Below are positions 26,548 through 33,870 of a stretch of DNA of 64,000 nucleotides, one piece after another; positions within the stretch are counted from its first letter, which is position 1, and each line of letters begins with the position of its first letter. The translations under genes and the position numbers were made by a program. The notes below the pieces were generated by a model that saw only the letters and a program-made list of their open reading frames with translations, did no database searches and was not told the origin of the DNA. Source of the stretch: Azospirillum rugosum (GTDB lineage: Bacteria > Pseudomonadota > Alphaproteobacteria > Azospirillales > Azospirillaceae); the NCBI RefSeq assembly GCF_017876155.1, contig NZ_JAGINP010000015.1:1-64000 (forward strand), in the 5' to 3' direction.

Positions 26548-27378
26548 ATGAGTGTCGCCTATATCCAGCCAATTTTTGTTCCGGATGAAAGGCTTTTCCA
26601 GAAAAACATCAGATCAATCCGTTCTCTGAAAGAGTATGGGAATGTTTACAAAATTCCCGATCGGTTGATTTTTGGTGGATGGGGTGTTGATCAATATGTT
26701 TTTGAGATTGAAGAAGAAATAAAGAAGCTTTTTCCGGAGAGCGTCTGTGTAAAATATGAAAAGAATTTTGGTAAGGCACATATTGTAAATGATCTTTACA
26801 ATAAATATATAAAGGATGACGAGAGTATAGAGTATTTGTTATTGTCTGATTCGGACATTGTTTATGACTTGAACATTCCGAATTTTGTTGAGCGTCTGAT
26901 TGTCTCTGGAGAGACGCTATCAGAATGGCAGGGAAAGCCGTTTGGCTTGATTGCTCCCAATCAGGCTGAGGGAAGTTGCCATGCCTTGGAGAAGATTCTG
27001 GCGAACCGATACAATTTCGACACCGCCTCGCATCAAGAGTCCGTGACCTATCCGAATGAGCCAAGCGGGATCGCGGGCAGTTGCTGGCTGACGGCGCGGC
27101 GGGCGTGGGACGCCGTCGGCGGGTATCGCACTATGGGAGTCTATGCTGGTGAGGATGCCTATTACCTGATGGACTTGGATGCCCAAGGCTTTTCGTACAG
27201 CATGTGTGACTCAATCCACGTGATTCATCCGCCCGACACGGATCCCGATTACAACAAGTGGAAGTACGACACCTGTGTCAGGGACACGACGGGCCATGTC
27301 GTTGCGGACTTGGACGATAAAATCAAGGACGCGAATGACTTTTGGTCCAGTCGGAATCCGAACAAGGCGCCAAGCTGA
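26548..27378 (+). CDS. GT-A (GT2-like) glycosyltransferase, AT-rich
   Basis: 276 residues with GGAGA before the ATG. The N-terminus AYIQPIFVPDERLFQKNIRS and the metal-binding LLLSDSDIVYD (near 97-107) indicate a GT-A fold. A later acceptor segment has GIAGSCWLTARRAWDAVGGY and GVYAGEDAYYLMDLDAQGF. The first half of the gene is much richer in A and T than the surrounding genes (many AAA, ATT and GAA codons) while the last third is nearer the local average. This points to acquisition from another source or to a mosaic gene. It converges on the next gene with a 35-base gap. Substrate unknown. Confidence 0.75.
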   Translation: MSVAYIQPIFVPDERLFQKNIRSIRSLKEYGNVYKIPDRLIFGGWGVDQYVFEIEEEIKKLFPESVCVKYEKNFGKAHIVNDLYNKYIKDDESIEYLLLSDSDIVYDLNIPNFVERLIVSGETLSEWQGKPFGLIAPNQAEGSCHALEKILANRYNFDTASHQESVTYPNEPSGIAGSCWLTARRAWDAVGGYRTMGVYAGEDAYYLMDLDAQGFSYSMCDSIHVIHPPDTDPDYNKWKYDTCVRDTTGHVVADLDDKIKDANDFWSSRNPNKAPS

Positions 27379-27413
27379 CCGATGAGCGGGGGCTCCGCCA
27401 GTCGCCCCTCACG

Positions 27414-28823
27414 TCAAGAGGCGCGACTGGCGTCGATGGCATCCACACTGGGAGTCGGTTCCGGGCTGTCGTTCGACAGATGATCGACGTAACGGCTCAT
27501 TTCCTTCGCTTTGTCCGATGCCCCCCAGAAGTGCACGAAGCCAAGCCGCTGCTTTCCGCCGCAAAGGACGTCGGCGTCCACCCATCGGACCTTGTCGGAC
27601 AGGAGGTCGAGATCGAAACTCGACGTCTTGAACGCCACGTAGTTCGCAATGGCTTGGTCGAAGTGCGAGAGTGCCCGCCGGTTGGACTTCGCCTGGGCGT
27701 ACCGGTAGATCGTGTCCCGGATTTTCAGAAGCGTCCGTGCATGGTCGCTGATCGACGGAATGCCGATGATTCCGGAATTGAACCCGCGCTCGTCATCGGG
27801 CGGCTTGCAACCGGCCTCCTGCAAGAGCGTGGCTCCCACGGATGGCGCTGTTGCCAAAAATGAAAAATCTTCTCGCTGTGCCGTCATCTTGGCGCTCAAG
27901 GCGAGCGTCTGCATCAGATCCTGCACGCCTAAATCGAACAGCACGTCTGTGTCGACGTATAGGAAAGGCTGGAACCCCGCGACCTTGCGCCACAAGGGAA
28001 TCATGTACCGGGCCGCGCAGAAATCGATGAAGTCGCAGGCCGGCAGATTCCACACGTGAATGCGAGGGCGCATTTCTTCGGGGGCGTGACGGTCGACGAA
28101 ATCCTTGTCCTTGTCGCCGATCACCAACACGTCGCCGCGGTAGTCGGCCAAAAAATGAAGAGATTTCAGGCTGCTCTTCAGAAGATTAAACGATTTTTCT
28201 CCGAAAGCACAGTAATAGATGAGCGGCCGATAAAGGGAGAACTCCTCCGCTTGCCAGTTGTTCAGCCAAAACGAAAAGCCATTGAACACAGCTGGGTCAT
28301 AGGAAGGCGGAGTGCCCAGCCCTTGGAAGGATTCCGAGGTTTTTCGGAAAGGAATCGGCAAATTATCTTTCATTAATATTTTATAAGGTCCGAATGATAA
28401 GCAGAATTCGGAAGAAAATTTGATTTCGCTTTTCTCGATTATCCGACCGTCGGATCGAGAAATCCAGTCGTTTGCGGTAATGAAGCAGATATTATCCAGT
28501 TCATCCCAGGACAAAATCAGGAAAGTTTCCCAAGGGTTTGCCTCTGTGCGGGATGCGTGGACGTTTCCATCGGGGTCTGCACACAGGAAGAGGCCGTTGA
28601 GGCGCAGATGGACAGCCCTTCCGCCTTCGGGGTTAACAATGTCAAAGGCGATTGGGGCTCCTTCCACAGATGAAAGAGTGCTCGCTCCAACATAAAATTG
28701 TGAAATATCGTTGCGGTCGTGAGTGTTGATCAATTTCCTATGAATGAACTTCTGATGTTTTTCATCATAGCAAACAAATGTTCCGAAAAAGGTAAGCAAT
28801 ACGTGGTATTTGTTATTATTCAT
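27414..28823 (-). CDS. Glycosyltransferase with N-terminal beta-trefoil (fascin-like) domain
   Basis: 469 residues from the ATG at 28823. Residues 20-120 look like a fascin/ricin-type beta-trefoil lobe: LNGLFLCADPDGNVHASR and NPWETFLIL. The rest is a GT-A/GT8-like catalytic part with PLIYYCAFGEKSFNLLKSSL and a DxD-type site in FLYVDTDVLFDLGVQ. GFNSGIIGIPS and LSHFDQAIANYVAF follow, as in glycosyltransferases that act on nucleotide sugars with Mn2+. The N-terminal third is AT-rich, like the convergent neighbour. The trefoil may bind glycan; this is inferred from fold resemblance. Confidence 0.7.
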   Translation of the reverse strand: MNNNKYHVLLTFFGTFVCYDEKHQKFIHRKLINTHDRNDISQFYVGASTLSSVEGAPIAFDIVNPEGGRAVHLRLNGLFLCADPDGNVHASRTEANPWETFLILSWDELDNICFITANDWISRSDGRIIEKSEIKFSSEFCLSFGPYKILMKDNLPIPFRKTSESFQGLGTPPSYDPAVFNGFSFWLNNWQAEEFSLYRPLIYYCAFGEKSFNLLKSSLKSLHFLADYRGDVLVIGDKDKDFVDRHAPEEMRPRIHVWNLPACDFIDFCAARYMIPLWRKVAGFQPFLYVDTDVLFDLGVQDLMQTLALSAKMTAQREDFSFLATAPSVGATLLQEAGCKPPDDERGFNSGIIGIPSISDHARTLLKIRDTIYRYAQAKSNRRALSHFDQAIANYVAFKTSSFDLDLLSDKVRWVDADVLCGGKQRLGFVHFWGASDKAKEMSRYVDHLSNDSPEPTPSVDAIDASRAS

Positions 28824-28898
28824 CGCTGAAGCCTTTAAAATTAGCCGCATTTTTGCGGATCATAGACATTCGTGGTTAACAAAAAGTTGAGGGTTGTT

Positions 28899-29098
28899 TG
28901 GCGGTACTGCGCACTCATACCGGCGGCGCATGAACACTTCCAGTGAGCGCCGCCGGTAAAAGCCCGGCAGATCAATGCGATAGCATTGATCGAGAGGGTG
29001 ATACGGACGACGCCTTCAGGCGCCGTCCGTATCATACATTGCCTTTGCGAAGGATTGGCGGATGCAAACCTCCCTTGTTCAGGCGGGATTGCCGGGAT
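28899..29098 (+). repeat. Repeat copy A (interrupted)
   Basis: Left part 28899-28918 and right part 29036-29098 together align with copy B at 29483-29562. Shared blocks include GCGCACTCAT, GCCTTTGC, GCGGATGC and TTGTTCAGGCGG, with roughly three quarters of positions identical by eye. Copy A is split by the 117-base element at 28919-29035. Both copies lie in the same orientation and flank the IS5-type remnant. Confidence 0.65.
28919..29035. mobile_element. MITE-like hairpin-rich insertion
   Basis: It contains three successive hairpins: 12 base pairs (28918-28929 with 28947-28958), 9 base pairs (28970-28978 with 28983-28991), and 11+4 base pairs with one mismatch (28999-29014 with 29019-29034). 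The ends form imperfect inverted repeats, 16 of 21 positions matching between 28915-28935 and the complement of 29014-29034. TCAT occurs on both sides (28915-28918 and 29032-29035), as expected for a target duplication. Copy B of the surrounding repeat lacks the insert. There is no coding capacity. Confidence 0.6.
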
Positions 29099-29149
29099 AA
29101 GCGGTGGCCGTTGGGGTCGTCAGGAATTCCGTGTGCGGCCCATAACCGA

Positions 29150-29370
29150 GAGGCCGGAGGGGCCGCATAGCGCACGACGCAAACAGCCCAGTATCCTTCT
29201 TGATCGACTGCCGCTCCAAGCGCAGCGAGTAGGCTTGGAGTGGCAGCGTCCATAGCTGCTTCTCCAGCGGGATCAAGGGCCGCCCGATCCGGGAATACAG
29301 GCCCTCAAAGGTCGGCGACATTACCTCCCGCGCTTCGTCTGCGATGGCCCGGATCGACCGCCCAAGCACA
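29150..29370 (-). pseudogene. Remnant of IS5-family transposase N-terminus
   Basis: Read on the minus strand, a fragment encodes IRAIADEAREVMSPTFEGLY, then SRIGRPLIPLEKQLWTLPLQ and AYSLRLERQSIKK. This matches the family pattern 'PLRAIRxIxDEAL...FxxLYSxxGRPSIPPEKLLRAxLLQAFYSxRSERQL' of IS5-group transposases. The start codon, the rest of the DDE domain and the terminal inverted repeats are not found. Later codons lose similarity, so this is decayed debris. Confidence 0.7.
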
Positions 29371-29482
29371 GCCCTTTCCCCGCGTCCTGTTAATGAAGGT
29401 CTGCCCAATTTCCATTTGCGTATACGCGAAGTTTATGAGTGGTTGAATCATGGTGCCGCGCAGGCAAAGAGGTTGACGCGCG

Positions 29483-29562
29483 TGGTGGAACCGCGCACTC
29501 ATGCACCGCCTTTGCAAGGGGGTAGCGGATGCGGATCCTTTGTTCAGGCGGTGATGCTGGGA
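29483..29562 (+). repeat. Repeat copy B (uninterrupted)
   Basis: About 80 bases matching the two halves of copy A. It ends about 85 bases before the gmd start, so it could contribute to gmd regulation, but nothing proves that. A stem GGCCGTGA/TCACGGCC (29564-29584) follows immediately. Confidence 0.6.
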
Positions 29563-29647
29563 AGGCCGTGATGCCGTCACGGCCCCTCGGGCTGGAACCG
29601 CGTGGCTTGGAACAACGGCAGGATCACGGTCTCGCAAGCAGGAGCGC

Positions 29648-30733
29648 ATGTTGAGCAAGGTTGCACTGATCACCGGCGTCACGGGGCAGGACGGCGCCTA
29701 TCTGGCGGAACTGCTGCTGGCGAAGGGCTACACCGTCCACGGGGTCAAGCGGCGCTCGTCCTCCTTCAACACGGAGCGGGTGGAGCATCTGTACCGTGAC
29801 ATGCACGAGGACGACGTCCGTTTCCGCATGCATTACGGCGACCTGACCGACGCGACCAACCTGATCCGCATCGTCCAGGAGGTCCAGCCGGACGAGATCT
29901 ACAACCTCGCCGCCCAGAGCCACGTGCAGGTGAGCTTCGAGACGCCGGAATACACGGCGAACGCCGACGGGCTCGGCACGCTGCGCCTGCTGGAGGCCGT
30001 CCGCATCCTCGGCATGGAGCGCCGGACGCGCTTCTACCAGGCCTCCACCTCGGAGCTGTACGGGCTGGTGCGGGAGACGCCGCAGACGGAGACCACGCCC
30101 TTCTACCCGCGCAGCCCCTACGCGGCCGCCAAGCTCTACGCCTACTGGATCACGGTGAACTACCGCGAGGCCTACGGCATCCACGCCTCCAACGGCATTC
30201 TCTTCAACCATGAGGGGCCGACCCGCGGCGAGACCTTCGTCACCCGCAAGGTCACCCGCGCGGTCGCCGCCATCCAGTTCGGCCTGCAGAAGACGCTGTA
30301 CCTCGGCAACCTGGACGCCAAGCGCGACTGGGGCCACGCCCGCGACTATGTCGAGGGCATGTGGCGCATCGTCCAGCAGGACCAGCCGGACGACTATGTC
30401 CTCGCCACCGGCGAGACCCACTCCATCCGCGAGTTCGTGGAGCTGGCCTTCGGCCATGTGGGGCGCCGGATCGAATGGCGCGGAACGGGCGTGGACGAGA
30501 AGGGCATCGACGCCGACAGCGGCGACGTGCTGATCGAGGTCGATCCGCGCTACTTCCGCCCGACCGAGGTGGATCTGCTGCTGGGCGATCCGTCCAAGGC
30601 GCGGGCGCGGCTGGGCTGGACGCACACCACCAGCTTCCCCGATCTCGTCCGCGAGATGATGGACAGCGACCTTGCCCGCCTTGGCCGAAACGACCGTGCC
30701 CGCTTCGGGGAAGAGGCGGGACGCCGCGCCTGA
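29648..30733 (+). CDS. gmd: GDP-mannose 4,6-dehydratase
   Basis: 361 residues with the canonical Gmd sequence: ALITGVTGQDGAYLAELLL (7-25), VKRRSSSFNTERVEHLY, STSELYG with Ser135 and Glu136, and Tyr158-x3-Lys162 in SPYAAAKLYAYW. It converts GDP-mannose to GDP-4-keto-6-deoxymannose. The GDP-fucose synthase that uses this product is at 32585, after the two export genes. CAGGAG precedes the ATG. The family's usual length is 340-375. Confidence 0.96.
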   Translation: MLSKVALITGVTGQDGAYLAELLLAKGYTVHGVKRRSSSFNTERVEHLYRDMHEDDVRFRMHYGDLTDATNLIRIVQEVQPDEIYNLAAQSHVQVSFETPEYTANADGLGTLRLLEAVRILGMERRTRFYQASTSELYGLVRETPQTETTPFYPRSPYAAAKLYAYWITVNYREAYGIHASNGILFNHEGPTRGETFVTRKVTRAVAAIQFGLQKTLYLGNLDAKRDWGHARDYVEGMWRIVQQDQPDDYVLATGETHSIREFVELAFGHVGRRIEWRGTGVDEKGIDADSGDVLIEVDPRYFRPTEVDLLLGDPSKARARLGWTHTTSFPDLVREMMDSDLARLGRNDRARFGEEAGRRA

Positions 30734-30919
30734 TCCGGAGGCCGTCCCGTTCCACGGAAGCCGGCCATCCGCGTGTTAAGGCTGTGAAGCCACCGATGGA
30801 CGGAGTATACAGGCCGCCGTTCGGTTCGTTTCGTTTCGGAGTTCGCGTGGTGTTGTCCAGAGCCTCCTCGCCATGGCGGCGCAGGCTTGCCGTCGCCGTT
30901 CGCAACCAGGGTGCCCGCA

Positions 30920-31780
30920 ATGACGAGTGAGAGCATGACCGGCGCCCTGTTCCACCGGCGGAGCGGGGACATCTACGACTCCGGCGACCGCAGCCAGTCG
31001 GAACGGGCCTGGGACGACCTGCTGGACGGCGGCCGGCGGTGGCGGCTGTGGAGCAAGCTCGGCTGGCACGACATCCGCAAGCGCTACCGCCGCTCGGTCC
31101 TGGGGCCGTTCTGGCTGACGCTCAGCATGGCGGTGATGGTGGCCAGCCTGGGGCTGATCTACGGGACGCTGTTCCGGCTCGACCTGGAGAACTATCTGCC
31201 CTTCCTGGCCATCGGCCTGGCGACCTGGAACTTCGTCGCGTCCTTCCTGAACGAGGGCTGCACGAGCTTCATCGACCTGGAACCGCTGATCAAGAACGTG
31301 CGCATCCCGATGTCGCTGCACATCCTGCGCGTGCTGTGGCGGAACCTCATCATCTACGCGCACAACATCGTCATCTTCGCGGTGGTGGCGGTCATCTTCG
31401 GGGTGTGGCCGGGGGTGACGGGCGTGCTGCTGGCCCTCGCCGGGCTCGGCCTCCTGCTGGTGAACGCCGGCTGGATCATGCTGTTGTGCGGCATGATCTG
31501 CACGCGCTTCCGCGACGTGCCGCCCATCGTCGCCAGCGTGATCCAGCTGCTGTTCTTCGTGACGCCGGTCATGTGGAAGCCGGAGCTGCTGGGCGACCGC
31601 CGCTACCTGATGGTGCTCAACCCCTTCTACCACCTGATCGAAGTGATCCGGGCGCCGCTGCTCGGCCAGACGCCCGGCTGGGAGAACTGGGCGGTCGGCC
31701 TGCTGTTCGCCGCGGCCGGCTGGGCGTTCACCTTCGCCGTCTTCGCCCGCTTCCGCAAACGCATCGCCTACTGGCTGTAA
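30920..31780 (+). CDS. wzm: ABC polysaccharide exporter, membrane subunit (Wzm/KpsM type)
   Basis: 286 residues. A cytoplasmic N-terminus with KRYRRSVLGPFWLTLSMAVM is the family signature of ABC-2 polysaccharide permeases. About six hydrophobic helices follow, among them VMVASLGLIYGTLF, IVIFAVVAVIFGVW and LLLVNAGWIMLLCGMIC. A FFVTPVMWKPELLG motif precedes the last helices. It forms the inner-membrane channel for lipid-linked O-antigen or capsule. The start at 30920 is preferred to an earlier in-frame ATG because it begins nearer the conserved region. The stop TAA overlaps the next ATG by one base, so export subunits are coupled. Confidence 0.9.
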   Translation: MTSESMTGALFHRRSGDIYDSGDRSQSERAWDDLLDGGRRWRLWSKLGWHDIRKRYRRSVLGPFWLTLSMAVMVASLGLIYGTLFRLDLENYLPFLAIGLATWNFVASFLNEGCTSFIDLEPLIKNVRIPMSLHILRVLWRNLIIYAHNIVIFAVVAVIFGVWPGVTGVLLALAGLGLLLVNAGWIMLLCGMICTRFRDVPPIVASVIQLLFFVTPVMWKPELLGDRRYLMVLNPFYHLIEVIRAPLLGQTPGWENWAVGLLFAAAGWAFTFAVFARFRKRIAYWL

Positions 31781-32547
31781 TGGCTTCGATCCACCTGAAC
31801 GACGTCTCGGTCGATTTCGTCCTGTACCAGGGAAGCGCGCGCTCCCTGAAGAAGACGCTGCTGCGCTCCTCCACCAGCGGCGTGCTGAAGCACGACGCCC
31901 ATCACCGCGTCACCGTCAAGGCGCTGAGCAACTTCTCGCTCGGCCTGGAGCACGGCGACCGGGTCGGGCTGGTCGGGGGCAACGGCGCCGGCAAGACGAC
32001 CCTTCTGCGCGTGCTCGCCGGCGTGTACGAGCCGACGGCCGGGCGGATCCGCGTCGAAGGGCGCGTCACGCCGCTGTTCGACCTCGGCCTCGGCCTCGAC
32101 ATGGACGCGTCGGGCTACGACAACATCCGGATGCGCGCCGCCTATTTCGGCATCGACGCCGACGAGGTGGAGCGGAAGATGGACGACATCGCCGCCTTCA
32201 CGGAGCTTGGCGACTATCTGAACCTGCCGGTCCGCACCTATTCGGCGGGCATGACGCTGCGCCTCGCCTTCGCCGCGGCGACCTCGGTCGATCCGGAGAT
32301 CCTGCTGATGGACGAATGGCTCGCCGTCAGCGACAAGAAGTTCCTCGAAAAGGCCCAGCGCCGGGCCGAGAGCTTCGTGAACCGCTCCAGCATCATGGTC
32401 ATCGCCTCCCACGTCGAGGACGTGCTGCGGCGGCTGTGCAACAAGATCCTCTGGCTCGAACGGGGCACGGTGCTGCGTTTCGGGCCGGTCGACGATGTGC
32501 TGGACGAGTACAACGCACGGACCGGGAACGACGCTCCGCTCCGCTGA
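31780..32547 (+). CDS. wzt: ABC polysaccharide exporter, ATPase (Wzt/KpsT type, short form)
   Basis: 255 residues with Walker A GLVGGNGAGKTTLLRVLAG, the Q-loop region, ABC signature TYSAGMTLRLAFA, Walker B EILLMDEWLAV, and switch His in IASHVED. It partners the preceding permease to export the finished polysaccharide. Full-length Wzt proteins carry a C-terminal glycan-binding domain of about 150-200 residues. This protein ends right after the nucleotide-binding domain, as in KpsT and short Wzt proteins. Chain length is therefore not checked by this protein. Confidence 0.92.
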   Translation: MASIHLNDVSVDFVLYQGSARSLKKTLLRSSTSGVLKHDAHHRVTVKALSNFSLGLEHGDRVGLVGGNGAGKTTLLRVLAGVYEPTAGRIRVEGRVTPLFDLGLGLDMDASGYDNIRMRAAYFGIDADEVERKMDDIAAFTELGDYLNLPVRTYSAGMTLRLAFAAATSVDPEILLMDEWLAVSDKKFLEKAQRRAESFVNRSSIMVIASHVEDVLRRLCNKILWLERGTVLRFGPVDDVLDEYNARTGNDAPLR

Positions 32548-32584
32548 GGAGGCGGTCGCGGGCGGTTCCAGAGCGGAGGAACGG

Positions 32585-33577
32585 ATGACGGCGGGCACGG
32601 AGTTTTCCCTGGAGGGCAAGCGCGTCTGGGTCGCGGGGCACCGCGGCATGGCGGGGGCGGCGATCGTGCGCCGGCTGGAACGGGAGCCGTGCGAGATCCT
32701 CACCGTGGGCCGCGACCGCGTCGACCTGCGCCGCCAGGCCGAGGTGGAGGACTGGATGGCCGAGGCGCGGCCCGACGTCGTCTTCCTCGCCGCCGCCCTG
32801 GTCGGCGGAATCCACGCCAACAACATCCGCCCGGCCGAGTTCATCTACGAGAACCTGGCGATCGAGACCAACGTCATCCACGCCGCCAAGACGGTCGGGG
32901 TGCGCAAGCTCGTCTTCCTGGGCTCCTCCTGCATCTACCCGCGGATGGCGCCGCAGCCGATCCCCGAGGACGCGCTGCTCACCGGCCCGCTGGAGCCCAC
33001 CAACCAATGGTACGCGATCGCCAAGATCGCCGGCATCCGGATGTGCCAGGCCTACCGCCGGCAGTACGGCTGCGACTTCATCTCGGCGATGCCGACCAAC
33101 CTGTACGGCTTCGGCGACAACTTCGACGTCGAGCAGGGGCACGTCGCGGCGGCCCTGATGGTCCGGATCCACCGCGCCAAGGAGGAGGGCGCCGACAGCG
33201 TCGTCCTGTGGGGCGACGGCAGCCCGCTGCGCGAGTTCCTGTTCGTCGAGGATCTGGCGGACGGGCTGGTCTTCCTGGCGAAACATTATTCGGACGAGCC
33301 GCACATCAACCTCGGCTCCGGCCATGAGATCTCCATCCGCGGCCTGGCCGAACTGCTGCGCGAGGTGATCGGCTACCGGGGCGACTTCCGCTTCGACACC
33401 TCCAAGCCGAACGGCCCGCCCCGCAAGATCATGGATTGCAGCCGGCTCCATGGCATGGGCTGGACCGCCCCGACGCCCCTGCGCGAGGGGTACGAGCGCA
33501 CCTACCGCTGGTACGTGGACAATCTGGGATCGGGAGTCCTGAGGGGTCTCGGGCGGGGTATGGGCGAAGCCCGCTGA
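32585..33577 (+). CDS. fcl: GDP-L-fucose synthase
   Basis: A 330-residue SDR. NADP motif GHRGMAGAAIVRRL (18-31), LAAALVGGIHANN, GSSCIYPRMAPQPIPEDAL (113-131), and Tyr143-x3-Lys147 in NQWYAIAKIAG are all characteristic of WcaG/Fcl epimerase-reductases. It turns the Gmd product into GDP-L-fucose. GCGGAGGA precedes the ATG. It closes the gmd-wzm-wzt-fcl run on the plus strand. Confidence 0.95.
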   Translation: MTAGTEFSLEGKRVWVAGHRGMAGAAIVRRLEREPCEILTVGRDRVDLRRQAEVEDWMAEARPDVVFLAAALVGGIHANNIRPAEFIYENLAIETNVIHAAKTVGVRKLVFLGSSCIYPRMAPQPIPEDALLTGPLEPTNQWYAIAKIAGIRMCQAYRRQYGCDFISAMPTNLYGFGDNFDVEQGHVAAALMVRIHRAKEEGADSVVLWGDGSPLREFLFVEDLADGLVFLAKHYSDEPHINLGSGHEISIRGLAELLREVIGYRGDFRFDTSKPNGPPRKIMDCSRLHGMGWTAPTPLREGYERTYRWYVDNLGSGVLRGLGRGMGEAR

Positions 33578-33870
33578 GAGGACCGCCCTGAAGACGAGCG
33601 CCGCCCAGCCGCCATGATGACGCGGCGGATTGTCAAGCATTCCAACAGTCGGTGCGGCGCGGTCCGGCCGGGATATATTTAAGACGCGGTACAGTGCAGG
33701 GGACGGCTTATGCTGTCGGACATCTGTGGGGATAACTATTAACCAAAGCCCCTATACCTTGCCTTGCGCAGACTCGCCCAAATTGAGCCATTCGAGTGTG
33801 CGCTTGTATCTCATAAGGGTGGTACAGTACAGTGCCGCCACCGGCAGAGCGACCGAGGCACAGAGGCCAT

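Larger units (their letters stand above)
28824..29647. other. 824-base non-coding region with transposon debris and repeats
   Basis: In order it holds an upstream region for the gene at 28823; the 14-mer TGGTTAACAAAAAG at 28873-28886; repeat copy A interrupted by a hairpin-rich element; a decayed IS5-type transposase fragment; repeat copy B; and a hairpin just before gmd. It is described in separate entries. No intact gene was seen. Confidence 0.75.

Noticed and set aside
28899..29562. Copies A and B as attachment sites of an integrated element
   Set aside because: They match only imperfectly, carry no tRNA end, and no integrase is between them. An ordinary dispersed repeat with IS debris fits better.
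30770..30919. A longer start of the exporter permease at 30887
   Set aside because: The extra eleven residues are not helpful to the family pattern, and the ATG at 30920 begins a better N-terminus; kept only as an alternative.
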